NCBI RefSeq assembly: GCF_018139145.2
Contig: NC_059471.1
Coordinates: 102,488,914 to 102,552,913, forward strand
DNA from: Gymnogyps californianus
Lineage: Eukaryota; Chordata; Aves; Accipitriformes; Cathartidae
Length of the DNA stretch: 64,000 nucleotides
Direction: 5' to 3'
Shown: piece after piece, positions 11,176-24,153 of the stretch
Layout of the letters: every line of letters starts with the position of its first letter
Numbering within the stretch: position 1 is the first letter of the stretch
Position numbers and translations under genes: made by a program
The notes under the pieces: model-generated
What the model was told of the DNA's origin: nothing
Database searches by the model: none
Seen by the model: only the letters and a program-made list of their open reading frames with translations

Positions 11176-12395
11176 CTGGGCATCAGTGTGAGAGGAGAAA
11201 AAAAGAAAAAAAAAATCAATTTGAACTGAATTTCCGTTAAAAATAGAAGTGAGATGTGATCATCAGTTCAAAACAACAGCACTGAGCACCACTCAGGAGT
11301 TTAAATGGTCTCAACTGCAGTCAGAATATAACAGGGCATGTTCAGATTCAGGTTAAAAAGCAAAACATACACATAGTGTTACGGTCTCTAAGGAAACCTG
11401 AGGAAGCACTGCCCTGATCTGAGGAAATACTGCTCTTCCAGGAACACAGGTGACAGTGCGCAGGCTTCGGCAGTAGCCAGGCAAGCATGTTTCAGTTAAG
11501 GCCAAGGACCTCATTTGCTTTTGCGTCTGTGGATGGACAGATGGAGTGGTAAGTCTTTCCCCTCCCAGGTGACCAGCCCTGGTGCTGCAGATGAGGGGCT
11601 TGGAAGCGGAGGACTTCAGACTGCAGCCTCATGCAGAGCCACTGCACAGATGGAAGTGGTTTTCATAAGAACCATCATTCCCAAAGGAGCCTGTCCAAGT
11701 GCAATCCGCATAGTGAGTGAGTAACTTCTGAGTAAGGCCTCAGGAGCTGGCACTTGGCGCCCAGAGCCAGGAGGAGAGAGAAGTACGCGTTCCCCCCTCC
11801 GCTGGCCTGGAACGTGTCTAAAGAAAGCTCTGCCCCACAGCAGAGGCACGCTCACTCAGGGGTCTGTAACGGCTGTATTTCCAGCACACAGTACAGAGTA
11901 GTGCTATGCTGTGCAGTCCTCAGGGCAGCACAGGAGGGAGATGAACTGAGAAAACAGTCTCTCCCATTTTTTTCTGAGTGACAACTGCAGGGAGTAAGTG
12001 CAGCACAACTCCTCAGCACAGCTCCTTGGCAAATGACACAGTTATGCTACCTTTCCCCTACTGCAGACAGAACCAAACTCCTGCCTGCTCCGCAGGCATT
12101 TCTCCTTCCCAGAAGGACGGCAGACAGACCAACTCCGTGACCTTGATTTTGTCCCTCTGTTACTCATTATGCCAGCACAAGGCATTTCTCTGCCAATGCA
12201 CAGTCAGAATCCCAGCGCAGACCCACTGGCTAGGACAAATGAAGGCATAGGGCAGCCCCACTGATTTACATGCAAACCTCAGTGTCAGCAAGGCTGTGAG
12301 AGATTTAACCAAAAGACAAAGAACTATGACTGTGTAATTCTGATGAGACCACGCATCCGTATTTTAATTTCTCTTTTACAGTTATAATTTCTTAC

Positions 12396-12537
12396 CTTTC
12401 CATTTTCTGAGAAAAGGACTAGACAAAATTCTCATAAATCCTGAAAGACATATTAGTTCAACAGTGAATTCTTCAAGAACTCGGTCAATCGTGCTGTCAA
12501 ATTCAGAGCGACTCCCATATAACTTATGATCAATCAC
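12396..12537 (-). CDS. GART-like exon 19 of 21
   Basis: The exon encodes VIDHKLYGSRSEFDSTIDRV and LICLSGFMRILSSPFLRKW. Of the 30 base differences from the plus-strand exon at 1025-1166, roughly half are silent by hand count, which suggests past constraint. The donor is GTAAGA. Confidence 0.92.
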
Positions 12538-14062
12538 CTAAAACATTAAAACACATCAAAAGCCGTATCAAGGAAATAACTTCGTGTGAATGAGAGCAGC
12601 TACTTGGGCAACAAAGAGAAAGCAAAACAGATTCATTCCAGGACACTCGAGGACTTAAAAAGTTGTAAGTTTGTACATTATTCAGGACTTCTGTGATTTT
12701 TCACGTTCATACAAACATGTCTGGGAACACCCCAATCACTTGCTAGCTAACACTGGCTGTTTCACACAGGATGCTTTCTAGGATGTGTGGAAAATGAGCA
12801 CAAAGAGAAGCCAACCATGTAAAGAGAAACATGCGGGTTATGTGGTGTAGCGGGAAATACGGGGGAACACATCAGAAGATACTGACCTCTTATGCCAGAA
12901 TGTCTAGCCAAAGACTAAAGTAAAAATAGTGATGACTGATCGACAACATCACCACCAGTTAGTCTATAGGTGCTTACTGAAAATCATGAACTTATCTAAA
13001 AAGACAACAAACTGGCCAGACATTCTGTGTAAGGGAAGGAGTCAAGTCCTGTTTTATTTCTACTCCACCTCTCAGCCCCAGCTCCCAAGGTAAGTGTTGA
13101 TTCCTGACTCTGTTCATGAGGACATTCAAAAAAGAGGCTAACAAAGCAGTCATGCTCTTGCCTATGAACATGTGAATGAATTTTGACATAACTTTTTTTC
13201 CAGAGATGTGTCTTTATATTGCCAGGAAAAAAGTAACATGAATCCAACTCAGCTGTTGAGGAAGCTTGCTGAAAACTTTTTAATGCATGGAGAGCTTCTA
13301 ACAGCATTTATTTCCATCTGTGCATAGCTGTACAAACATGATAACTGCTCAAAATCATTAAATATTAGAAGCAGGAGTTCCTGGTGGGCTGTATTTGAAA
13401 TCCCAAGTTGTTGAATGTTTTCGAAAGCCACATTCTACACTGTCAAATATGATGACATGATGTTACTCTCTTTCTAAATCTTTGTTTTATGAAACAAACC
13501 AGTGAAAATTTCCAAAACATAGTGCTACTTTACTGACCACAGGTAGGAGAAGAGATTTGTGTGGTGCTGGTGAAAGTGACTGAACACAACATGAGACAAA
13601 GGTCTTTCTAAGAAGGGATGAGCCAAGGAGACAACATGCTTTTGTGTTTCGCAGAGCCTGAAGTCTTACTGATTTCTGTTAAAGCTGGAAGCTGCATGGG
13701 CTACAGTCTCAGACCCAAATCATCAAAGCACTTGCAAAGTAGAATGTAAGCATACTGATTTCAGTGACACTTAAGCCCCTCTCTAAATGTAGGCACATGC
13801 TTATTTTAAGTCCCTTCCTAACTCTGGACTGTAGCGTTCACTGAAGAGATGGGAAAGACACTCACAGCCTCCAGTGAGCACTGTGTTAGGTCCATACAGC
13901 TTTCAGCTGTCTCTGCTGATAACTTTGACAGCTTTGTGCTATGTCCACATAACAGTTTTAAACAAAAGTGAAACATGAATTCTTACTAAGCACTTCATAA
14001 AGACCTATGGATTCAGTAGCTGTGAGTTGGTGATAAAAAGGAAAGGAAACGGGTGTCTTTAC

Positions 14063-14193
14063 CCTGGTGGGAATTCCAGCCCGGGCTGCATTTCGTAGTT
14101 CTTCTACACCAGACTTGTTGGAGATGACAAGAACAACTTGAGCGCAACTGCCTGGCTCTTTTGCATAACTGATGAGCGCAGCAAGGTTTGTGC
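14063..14193 (-). CDS. GART-like exon 18 of 21
   Basis: The exon encodes TNLAALISYAKEP, VVLVISNKSGVEEL and ARAGIPTR, the GARFT nucleotide-binding fold. It is open in the ancestral frame. The acceptor is CATTTGAG and the donor GTAAAG. Confidence 0.9.
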
Positions 14194-14521
14194 CTCAAAT
14201 GAAGAGAGAGCAAACATTCATGAAATAGATGAGCATCTATGTCACTGAGAATTGGCTCTCAGTCCCGTTTATCTAACAAAAATCTTGTTTTCAACACCTG
14301 CACAAATAGAAGAGGACTAAGGAATTTGTGCACTAATAAAGCTCATTTGTTAAGCAGTACAACACACCTTCTTGACTTCCAGTCAAAATGCAACCTTGGT
14401 TTTAGAAGGCTCCATAGACTCCACTGAAAAGAAAGGCAAGGTGGATGCACTTGTATCAGGGCTGAATTCAGCCTCGCCTTTGTAAGGACATTTCTCTGTG
14501 TGATGATAAACGAAAGCTCAC

Positions 14522-14662
14522 CTGTTCCAGAGATGAGAACAGCTACTTTAACTTTGTTCTTTCTGGGTTGGTGTTGACTCTTGACAACAGCGCTATTCAG
14601 CAGATGCTGGGGGCTGCTCAGCTGCAGAGCTTCTAGAAGATTCTCGACTTCGATGTGAGAAC
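14522..14662 (-). CDS. GART-like exon 17 of 21
   Basis: The exon encodes the AIRS-GARFT linker GSHIEVENLLEALQ, then KNKVKVAVLISGTG, the start of the GARFT domain. The acceptor GGAGGAG has no pyrimidine tract. The donor is GTGAGC. The ancestral reading frame is open. Confidence 0.85.
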
Positions 14663-15683
14663 CTCCTCCAAATATGTGAGGAAAATATTAAAATACCTTA
14701 GATTTTACTTTTCCATCCAAATTTACTTTGTATAGTTTATTAATCGTAAGTTTCAATTAAGAGAAAACCTATCAGCACTGAATTTATGCTAGCACTAACT
14801 GAACTACAAAAACATGTACTACTTGAACAAAACAACTCACACTAGTTGTGCTGATCTCTTTCATGTTACTCACTCGCAGAATTGTTTACAAAGGTCTAGG
14901 TATGGCATGGTCTTTTCAAGGATTACCCCCATCTTCTATACCTGTCTTCCTCTTTCTCTCATGTTGCAAAATTACACTAAAAATTATGTTAACAGAGCTG
15001 AGGGTGCATTTTGGCTGCCCAAACTTCTCCAGAAGCTGTTTGGTTTCCAGGGGGATTTTGGTTCGTGTCTTGCTGTATGTCAATCAATGGACATACCAGA
15101 ATGAAGACTTACCATCACATGTGACTGTACTTAGCTGTGGCCTATCCTCAATCCTTACACGGGATCCATGTGAGTTGGGAAGGGGTTGGAAAGGAGGTGC
15201 GTTGATTACCATGATTGTGGTAAAATATAATCAGCTAAATAATGTTTGAGTCCTTACAGACAGTCATCAGACTCAAGTCTCAAGCAGGTACCTCAGTAAG
15301 ACACTATTCAAGTACTGTCACTCTGAAAAAAAGACATTCACTTCTCACTGTATTTAATAATGAAATCTAGATGTGAAGGTGTCAAGTAGCCTCCAGCCTA
15401 GTGAAACAACAGCAAAAAGATGTGAACTACACAAACTTTGCAATAAGGAGTCTCCTCAGAGCCTACAGAACTGAGGACAACCGGTACCTCCCAGGAGATG
15501 CTTGCACTTCACAGAATCACACTTTGAAACAACTTATCCTGTATCAACTTAAAAATGAAATAGTGCATCCTTAGGTGGAAACCCCTCTGAAGTGAGACAG
15601 ATGAATCTGTTACACTTTTAATCAAACCATACTCTGTTTAATTTTTGTGAGTGTCTTCATTTCCCATCAGGACACCTGCTAAC

Positions 15684-15889
15684 CTGTGTGACAAGGGGCA
15701 ACAACTTTCCCAATCAGCCAAGCTTCCTCATGTCTCTGTATGTCTTTGAGAACATGCTGAGCCAGGTCCTTCTGCACAACCAAGACCGCACCAATTCCAC
15801 AATTAAACGTCTGAGCCATCTCCTCCTCAGAGAGGTTTCCCTCTTTGTAAAGCCAGCAAAAGATTTCAGGAATCTCCAACAGAGAGCAT
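15684..15889 (-). CDS. GART-like exon 16 of 21 (1-bp deletion, premature stop)
   Basis: In the ancestral frame the exon encodes IPEIFCWLYKEGNLSEEEMA and RTFNCG-type AIRS sequence. Entering in phase from exon 15 gives DALCWR and then a shift, because one base of the expected AGA-ATT is missing near 15873. TGA follows at 15714-15716. The length is 206 bp, where 207 would keep phase. The donor GTTAGC is weak. Confidence 0.88.
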
Positions 15890-17198
15890 CTGAAAATGGT
15901 TGAAATTTGTATATGGTCAGCACAAATGTTTGCTACCCATCTTTTATTATATACAATGACAGTGGTATATTACAAGAGCTGATAGAGACTAATTCTTGCT
16001 ATTTTAAGAATACTGCCCAAGGAGGACACTGACCCAACTTCCAGTCAACTTTATAGGTGCTGCTTAGCTAGAGGTTTCTAGCCATAATTTGCACAAGCCA
16101 AGCCTTCTCTAGGCTTTCTAATGAGAACAGGTAGGAAATGATGGCAAATTAAGATTTACTCATCCCTCATCAGCCGGAAGGACAAAGCTACAGATGACTT
16201 TTACATCTCTTCCGTAAGAGATAAAGCAGCCATGGCACAAATCATCTTCTGGCTTTTTTTGGACTACTTAAGCAGACCCTGGTTTTCTGTTTCAAAGAAT
16301 CAATAATTAGTATAAGAGTGTATGCTTAGGTGTGTTGATGGGCATATTGGAACAGGGCTGAGCGGTCTACACATGGATGGGAAGCATGGATGGGCTTTCA
16401 CAGTGACCCTACTCACGCAGGCATGGCCTTAGGCTGTCTCTGGAAAGTCTGATGGTGCAGACTCACCATCTCAACTTCACTTTAGAAAACTAACGATCCC
16501 TTGGGCTTGTTGCCTTGTCTGTGTTTCCAGGCACTGGCAAGCAAGCTGGGTGCCACCTTAGTAAGCTGGGTTTATGTCTTTCCTTTCTAATTTCATTCTA
16601 GAGAAATACAGACAGACATACAGACATCTTTCTTCCCCCCTCCCCATCCCCACAATATTTTTGGACTCACATGAATATGGTTTTCTTTAATATTTTGAAC
16701 TTCTGAATATTTTGCCCAATTTCAGCTTACAGAGAAAAAGTTCGACCTTACTTACAGATGCCAAATGCTAATCTGTTATGAGGAAGCTACCACCTACCAT
16801 AAAACTGCATTAGATGTGTGTGTGTGCGTGTACACATACTGTGGAGCAAATCATGCAAATTAGTTCTCTCAACAAGCTTCAATGTTTGGTCAAAATGTTT
16901 AGTATGGAGAGGTGTCTTGCAGAACACAGAATCTTCTCAAATCCCTTTCCTCCTAGAGATGAGCTGCCTTCAAACTCTCCTTAAATTTCCCTTCTCCAAC
17001 AAGAGTGGTGCTCATCAGCTGATGCTTACTTGAAATAGGAATGTTTTTGGTAGGTTCTTTGGAAAAGAATTGACTTTGGGTCATTCAGTCTCCAGCTATG
17101 TAGACACATACATTTCTGAGTATATCTATAACTGAAGCTGAAAAGCCAATGCTGTATATAAATTTTGCCAAACAGAAACAGTCATCTTTGATATTTAC

Positions 17199-17351
17199 CT
17201 AGGACAGCGCTGACATGTTCTGGCAGGATTCTGGAGATGCCTTCCAGCAACCCCTCCTCAGCAATGAAAGCAAAAGCCTTCACGTGTCCTGAGCGAAGGA
17301 CAGGCAGCAAGGATGGACTGTACATTTTTGCAGGGGTCAGCAATATATCTC
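17199..17351 (-). CDS. GART-like exon 15 of 21 (AIRS TGGG motif lost)
   Basis: The exon encodes GDILLTPAKMYSPSLLPVLR and SGHVKAFAF, then IAEEGLLEG at residues 678-686, where AIRS has ITGGGLLEN. The acceptor is TTTGCAG and the donor GTAAAT. Confidence 0.92.
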
Positions 17352-17632
17352 CTGCAAACAAAAGTATCAATTCAATCAATTTGTTTAAAAGGTCATTAGG
17401 TGTTTAGTTGGAATGCTTCTCTGAACAGGTTCCCTTCTGCTCTTTGTGGCAGACAACCTTGGGAAGCAGCAAAAAGTACTGGCCCGCTGTTCCAAAACTG
17501 TGGATGCAAGCCCACACACCTACCCCAAAGACTGATTAACCCTAATCCATCCTGAAGTAAGCATCCCTTGGCAGCACCTAGTTATGAAAATGTCATTTGC
17601 AGGTTTGCTTTTTGAGAAGAAAGGTTTTGTAC

Positions 17633-17884
17633 CTAGAGTCTTGTCACCACAACTGCCAGGCGCTGGTGAGGAGTAGTGTAAGGAGGACATTAAAAGAATC
17701 TTCCTTATGATGCTAAAGCCATGGCCGTGAATCCCGGAAGAGGCCAGTCCAATAAGCACATCATCCTCATCAGCCCTCTGCAGCCCCAGAAGCATCTGCC
17801 CTCGCTCCACTGCACCGACCACAAAGCCAGCCAGGTCATACTCTCCAGAAGAATACAGGCCAGTCACCTCAGCCATCTCCCTGC
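17633..17884 (-). CDS. GART-like exon 14 of 21
   Basis: The AIRS motif GGETAEMP reads GREMAEVT at residues 565-572, while the neighbouring GEYDLAGFVVGAVERGQ is kept. The exon continues to SSPAPGSCGDKTL. The acceptor is CCCACTTAG. The donor GTACAA is weak. Confidence 0.9.
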
Positions 17885-18467
17885 CTAAGTGGGGAGAGAA
17901 AGCAGTCAGCACTAGCTGTAAACATATTTTACTGTTAACTTTAAATCTATAGCATCTCCTAAAATAAGCAATGTATCCAGGATAGCTGCAGAGACATGCA
18001 GCCTAAGCAGCGCATTCAGATATATTTTAAAAATCCTTCTTGGTTTCTTACCTCACTTCAAGACTTCAACAAAACAAAGCTTCATGAAGTTACTGAACGA
18101 AGAAAAAAATTTTTTTTCCATTTTGTGCTACTTATCTGGCACCTCCCTGCTATGACTGAATATCAGAGAGGGAATGAAAACATATTAACACTTCAAGAAT
18201 GGGAGGCATCCAGTTTTGCTCTCCTTTGTACAAGGATAAATAAGCAAGAATCAGGATCCAAATGCATGAATAGTAAAAATCATCCCTCTGTGCTGACCCA
18301 TTTTAGAGATAAGGAAGAATTTAAGCCCAAATGCTTGACTGTTTTTTCCGCCAAACAGAAACCAACTGTTCTAATGCCTCTTACTGCCTCTGCCTACAAA
18401 GTCTATTTCACTAGTAATCGTTTCAACATCAGAACCTTCCAATCTCAAAGGAGAGGACTGTTCATAC

Positions 18468-18666
18468 CCAAGAAAGCACATCCTGCATTTCTGCAAGCTT
18501 CAGCTATTCCTTCTTTGATTGTTTCAGTCACTTCAACATCAAGTTTGCCACAGGCAAAATAACCGAGGAAGAAGAGAGGCTCCGCTCCTTGAGCCAGGAT
18601 GCTGTTGACACACATGGCAACCAGGTCCTGACCTATGGTGTCATGTCTTTTACATACTTGTGCAAT
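18468..18666 (-). CDS. GART-like exon 13 of 21
   Basis: The exon encodes [20 protein letters not shown] and continues [20 protein letters not shown]. It is highly conserved except that the Asp residues of VNDIL and FLDYF are Ser520 and Gly533. The acceptor is GTTTTGCAG and the donor GTATGA. Confidence 0.92.
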
Positions 18667-20071
18667 CTGCAAAACATGGTGGGAACCAGCAGTGGTGACA
18701 AGAAATACGCAAAACTCAGATATTAATCAGTCAAATAAGCAGAAATCTTCTTTTCCCTGAAAAGAATCACTATAGAACATACATGCAGAAGATAACCTGG
18801 TATATCATCTAGTTTAAATCAAGAGAAAACAACTCATTTTCTTCCAGAGAAAAGAAAAATCTATTTTGTCTTTTGAAACATTAATTCAAATTCTAGCTCC
18901 AGCTACCCAGAAATTGTCATTTTGCATTGTATGTTTGTTTGTTTGATTGTTTGCTTTTTGGAATATTATGTCAAATCCAGAATAAGAGGTGTCTAAAAGC
19001 AATTAAAAATTCCCTGGATATTCAACATACAGAACATCCTAGCAATTTCCAAAAATAAGATCAGGTTGCTCAAACATCACTGTGTGTTCTGCTTTACTTT
19101 TGCCTACTAATTTCACTGGGCTATGCAGCAAAACTGAAACAATTTATTAAGTAGTTTTCTTCTTCTTCTCCAAGTCCACAGGGAATGAGATTCTTCACTC
19201 CCACCCTCCCTAAGGAGTCTTTTGATCTCAGCTATCTCATATCACAGACAACAACATGGGCCTGGTCTGTAGGCTCCCTTGAACGACAGGTCTTTCACAA
19301 AGCAATATTTCCCTCAGGAAGGCTGCTATTTGGTTTTTAAAAAAGTTATCAAGGTGTTTGCATCCTACAAGTAATGAAACCTGATACAGACATCATGGCT
19401 TCTATAAAGTGGTGACATTTACACTGCTTTATTACAAGCAGAGGTTTCTACACTGTCAGGGATACACCAGAGCGGATCTCTTTGTGCCAACTGCTGATGC
19501 ACTGCACTAGCTCACACAGTGCAATTCATCTCTGTCAGTTACCACTTCAGGGTCTGAAATAGGACAAAGATTGCATATGTATGGATAAATTTTCAAGGTA
19601 ACTACCTTTTACTGACACAGCTCTATCGGTGTAGTTATACCTGTGCAGAAAAGCTCAGTACAGAAAGATGGGCAAGGGAAAAATGCAGATAAATACTATC
19701 ACTGGCTTCAAAATGGTAACAGATCAGCACCTAAACGAAGTCTGAGTTTGGATTACAGGCCTGATTTCTTTCACTGGCTGGTGGATTTAAAAGTGCTACG
19801 GAAACCAGTCATCTCATGTCCTTTGTTGCATTATAACATCTCCCTCCCACTGATCTAGTAACAATTCATATAGGCATCGGCCAACTATTTTTGGCCAAGG
19901 AAGAGTCTTGGGAACAGTCTGCGTAAACACAGTTGGAAATGTCTCTCTGCCAAGCAGTTGGAACAAAGACTCACAAGAGCCAGCACCAATCACTTTTTCA
20001 TGCTCAGAGGTGTCCAAGGATGTAAGACTGCAAAAGACCTTCTGGATTATTATGTTCGGTCTCCTGCTGTT

Positions 20072-20164
20072 GCAGGAAGCCACACCGTATCATCCCATCA
20101 CTAAAGGTATAAAAATCAACTTGAAACAAGTTAAGTTGCTGTGCTCGACCAGTGAAAGGCAGCT
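20072..20164. repeat. Intronic repeat, copy A
   Basis: About 90 bp resembling 23035-23124 in the same orientation. Over a 63-base core I count 11 mismatches. It lies in the intron between GART-like exons 12 and 13. The family is not recognised. Confidence 0.7.
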
Positions 20165-20210
20165 TCAGACCACCAACTCCTCTGATGGCTGAAAGCCGTC
20201 TTCTGATTCA

Positions 20211-20225
20211 ATATATATATATATA
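20211..20225. repeat. (AT)n microsatellite
   Basis: Short uninterrupted AT dinucleotide run in a GART-like intron. Confidence 0.8.
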
Positions 20226-20718
20226 CATTTCTGACTCAACTTATCCTATGTGTTCTAGTGTAATTAGCATTCTTTATCTATTGGCTTCTCTTCTCCTTCC
20301 TTCTTCTCCCCAGTGCCCTGACAAAGGTAATCGTGCTACCTGTCTGCATACAGTTTCTTAAGCTAAGTCTGACAGTTATCATTTCAACACTCCCCTGTAC
20401 TCCTCTGAACTGATCTTTCTCAAAGCCAATGGACATCCTATTTTATAGCGGAAATTCTGCTTCTTAGTTCCTCAAGTGCTCAGCTAAATGTTTTGGTTTA
20501 TTATCATTTCATCACAAAATATCCAGAGCCTCCACATTCTCAATAACATATGCACAGGCCTTGCTCAAATGCTCATCTACAAAGTTCAAATGACCATTGC
20601 AGTGGACTTGAGATGTATTTATAATGCTGAGAAGGGTGCAGATGGTGCAATTGGCCGTGGCATTTAAAACAGTCTTGGGAGATAACATGAGCTTTGCTAC
20701 AGTCAAGTTGCAAGTTAC

Positions 20719-20828
20719 CTGCAGTTTAGGTCCAAGGCCTTTAGTTTGAGATACCAAGATAGGATCATCATAACCAGATGCTTTCAAGTCAAAGAAACCA
20801 GCAAAGCCTCCTACTTCTGAATGACTGC
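20719..20828 (-). CDS. GART-like exon 12 of 21 (AIRS nucleotide loop altered)
   Basis: The exon encodes VGGFAGFFDLKASGYDDPIL, then VSQTKGLGPKLQ at residues 487-498, where AIRS enzymes have SGTDGVGTKL. The Asp and two loop residues of this signature are gone. The acceptor is ACTTGGCAG and the donor GTAACT. Confidence 0.9.
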
Positions 20829-21564
20829 CTGCCAAGTACAAATATGTCAAGGATCATTTTTAAGGGAAATAAAAAGACCCAAAACCCTCATCAAGGCAAG
20901 TACTGCAAATTATGATTTCTTGGAGAAGACAGCACTGTGTCCACTGACAGAAACGTACGCAGCTTTATGAAGCATGGACCTCAAAGTCACATATTTCATG
21001 GTTTTGTAAATAGATCTTTATTATTCTGTATTTGTGACCTATGGATTGTGTATAGCAAAGGTTAAACATTTTACCAAACTGTTAACAGATTGCCTTTTTT
21101 CCTTATGTAGCTACTTTTTTCTAAGGGGAAAAAAATCAACCAGAAATTTTCCTCAGTATATCACTGCTAAGAGAAAAGGATATAGTCTGAAGAGCAAATA
21201 ACAACTTCACTGATTGTTAGCCACACCCTAATAACTGTTTGGATGTTGTACTCATATATACAGCTGGTAGGATCACTTCTGTCCAGTGATGTACAAAACC
21301 ATTCCATTAATCTAGGAGTTGTTCTGTTCACTAGACTAACCTTGAAAAAGTGCAATCATCTCCATGGTAAGCCAACTATTTTTTAATTAAGCAAAAGAGG
21401 AGTGATGAAAAAGAAATGAGAGTTTTCTTTCTTCCTGGTGACCCCAGCCCAGCTTCTCAAGCTCAGTTTCAATGCCAAGAATGCATTGCTCACCTCTTGG
21501 GAAATAAAAAAGTTCTGTTCCATTCAATATAGTGAGGAAATTCAAAGATTCTTCCCAGTCTTAC

Positions 21565-21659
21565 CTGACCTGGTACCACTTGCAATTGATGTTTCTGGCT
21601 GATGAAACAAAACATCACTGGTTACAGCTTCCACATATCTCTCTTTGTATATGAGACCC
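21565..21659 (-). CDS. GART-like exon 11 of 21 (GARS-AIRS linker)
   Basis: The exon encodes GLIYKERYVEAVTSDVLFHQ and ends GTRSG. The segment that normally reads GVDIAAGN at the AIRS entry has diverged strongly. The acceptor is CTCTCCGCAG and the donor GTAAGA. Confidence 0.85.
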
Positions 21660-21794
21660 CTGCGGAGAGTAAAGGACATGCTAGCAGCAGTAGTGACATT
21701 TTCTGCATAGACCATCATTTGTCACACAAATGGGAACAATAGATATAAAACTTTGGACTAGCATCTATTTCTGCCAGCACTTTTGCTTACATAC

Positions 21795-22026
21795 AGAGAC
21801 TGTTTGAGAAGCCGTATACCCCGATGGCCAATGTCCTTCCTGTAAGTGGCACCCTTGAAACGTATGGCCGCTACACCCCTGTTGGCTTCTCCCAGTGCTT
21901 TCATCAGGTCCTCCTTAACAGCAGTAATGGAGAGGACTCTGCCACCACTTGTCACCACTCTGCCGTCCTTCAGCGTTGTGCCAGCATGGAACACCTGCAG
22001 CCCTAACTCTTTGGCTTGCAGCAGCC
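21795..22026 (-). CDS. GART-like exon 10 of 21
   Basis: The exon encodes the GARS C-domain: LGLQVFHAGTTLKDGRVVTS, GGRVLSITAVKEDLMKALGE and YRKDIGHRGIRLLKQS. The donor GTATGT is chosen over GTAAGC four bases later because only the first keeps phase with exon 11. Confidence 0.9.
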
Positions 22027-23034
22027 CTACAAAAGCAAAAGGAATTCTCTGAGTATTTTAAATCCCATACTATGTTGGCAAAGCAGTGAAGACTGAAGTC
22101 CTTTCTTCAGTCAAGGGAGAAAAACAATAAAGCTTCCCACCTTACCTTTCTTCTGAGAAACAGCGTTACCAGTGAAGGGTATCCCACCCCACTGGCCCTA
22201 AGTCTCCCTTCTGAGACATCCAGTAAGGACACAGATCACACAGGAACAGAAATGAGGGATCCAGGAGCCACAACAGGACATCTAACCACCCTGTGCCAGG
22301 GTAAAGCTGTGCTGTATACTGTAATTGTGAATAATTTGTGCAGAGCTTTCTTGTACGAAATCACAATTCATAGCAGTTTACTGCCTGGATTCACCCCTCT
22401 CCCTGACATTAAACCATTAATGTTAATGTTACCTCAGCACTCCCCTAGCTATTCTGCTGTGCCCCCTCCACGCAATTCCCTACCATGCCTGGAATCAATG
22501 CTCTACAAACACTTGCAGCTGGCTGTCCAATAGCTAAAACAAATGACATATTTTGTTCTTTTCATTTGTCTCCACGTATTTTCCTGTTAGAGGAAAGCAA
22601 AATTGTTCAGGGGTGTTTTAGATTCATATTCTGAGGAGAGGATAAGGGAAGAGGAGGAACTGCTGCCATCACCTGGAAAAAGCATAACAAAACACAGTTT
22701 TCCTCTCACTATCATCAGCTAGACAGATTTTATAAATGAGTAAAAAGGACCTTTATACTTGCTGAAAGTACAGTGTGTTACACTGCCACAACACTGCTCT
22801 GACAAGGTCAAAGCTGAGCCCCAGCTGGCCTTGCAATGGAAACCTAACTCCCTCCCATCATGTTTTAAGGAATACTCCAGAATAAAATGTTTGTTAAGCC
22901 ATTAAAATGTGGGAATCACTGTGAAAAATAGGAAAAAAGCTAATAAAACCCACACAAATCCAGAGGTTGGAGTATAATAATAAAAGAATGGATTGAATTT
23001 CATTGTTTTGACTGTGTTTTTTTGTGATTAACAA

Positions 23035-23124
23035 GCAGGGAGGTCATACCATCTCACTCCTAAAGGTATGAATATCAACTTGAAAAAAGTTAAGTCCCTG
23101 AGTCTGACTAGTGAAAGGTAGCTC
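23035..23124. repeat. Intronic repeat, copy B
   Basis: Direct-orientation partner of 20072-20164, lying in the intron between GART-like exons 9 and 10. It may be a local duplication or two copies of an unrecognised interspersed repeat. Confidence 0.7.
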
Positions 23125-24153
23125 ACTAGCAGAAGGATTCATTCAGTTATGTGGTTTGGATTTTTACAGTTACAGAAATGCAGAGTTCCCCAGAATATCA
23201 CTGACAAAACAAAATAAATACAGTGAGGGAACTGGAAGAGGAGGATGGGTAAGGAGAACATGACAGCAGAAATCTTGACAAGGGAAAAGGCAATATAACA
23301 TGACCTTCTGCCTGGGTGCTGTAGGGTGACTGGAGTTCTGACAAAAATAAGGTGGCCTTGACACAAGATCAGCTGTCTGGGTTGCTTTACACAAGGCATA
23401 GTGTTGGACTGGCAAGGCAGTAGCTGAGGGGGAAGGAAATAGTTCTGCAACAGTTCCCTCTGTTTTTAAACGTTTTAAAAATCTTAATGAGATATTAAAC
23501 CACAAGAATTTTAACACAGAAAATTAATATTGATCTAAAGCCCACATGCCCACCTTTCCAAAACCCCTTCAAGCCCTATGAAGAAGAGGTCCCTATTAGT
23601 ACTACACAGCAATGACCCTGGCTGGCTGGCACAAGGGAAGGAACCACACTGATGGTGGAGGCATGCACTGCTCCTGTTTTAAAGGCAAGTGTCACCCTTA
23701 TCACCTGGTCAGGCATTAGCTAAGATAATGCAACCTCCTGGCAAGGGAGCAAAGCTAGGAAAAAGCAGTCATGTGCTGACAACGTTGTAGTCCACGTTTC
23801 CAGCACAGTTTGTGGAAGTGCTCCATGTGGACGCACCAGAGTTGTTCCAGGAGGACATAATTCCCCATCACCTTCTTATCTCATCAACCAGCTACAGACG
23901 CAGCTTTATAGAATGATGTAACCTTAAACATTTAGCCCCTGTGCTACTTTGGACAGGCATACACTCTAGTTAAAAGATCTTACTGAACAGCTACCCCTTC
24001 CACAAGGACAAGGATTGACAGATGAAGGCAGACTCTGACAGAGTGTGAGGGGTGGGATGGAGGAAAGCTGTACAGATCTCGGGAGAAGAGGTAAATGCAA
24101 ACCTACTGAAGTACTACACTGAAATTAAATAGTAAACAACCTACTGCAGTTAC

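Noticed and set aside
17996..18562. Plus-strand ORF of 188 codons
   Set aside because: It runs antisense through GART-like exon 13 and its intron and has no recognisable domain. It lies opposite a well-supported exon.
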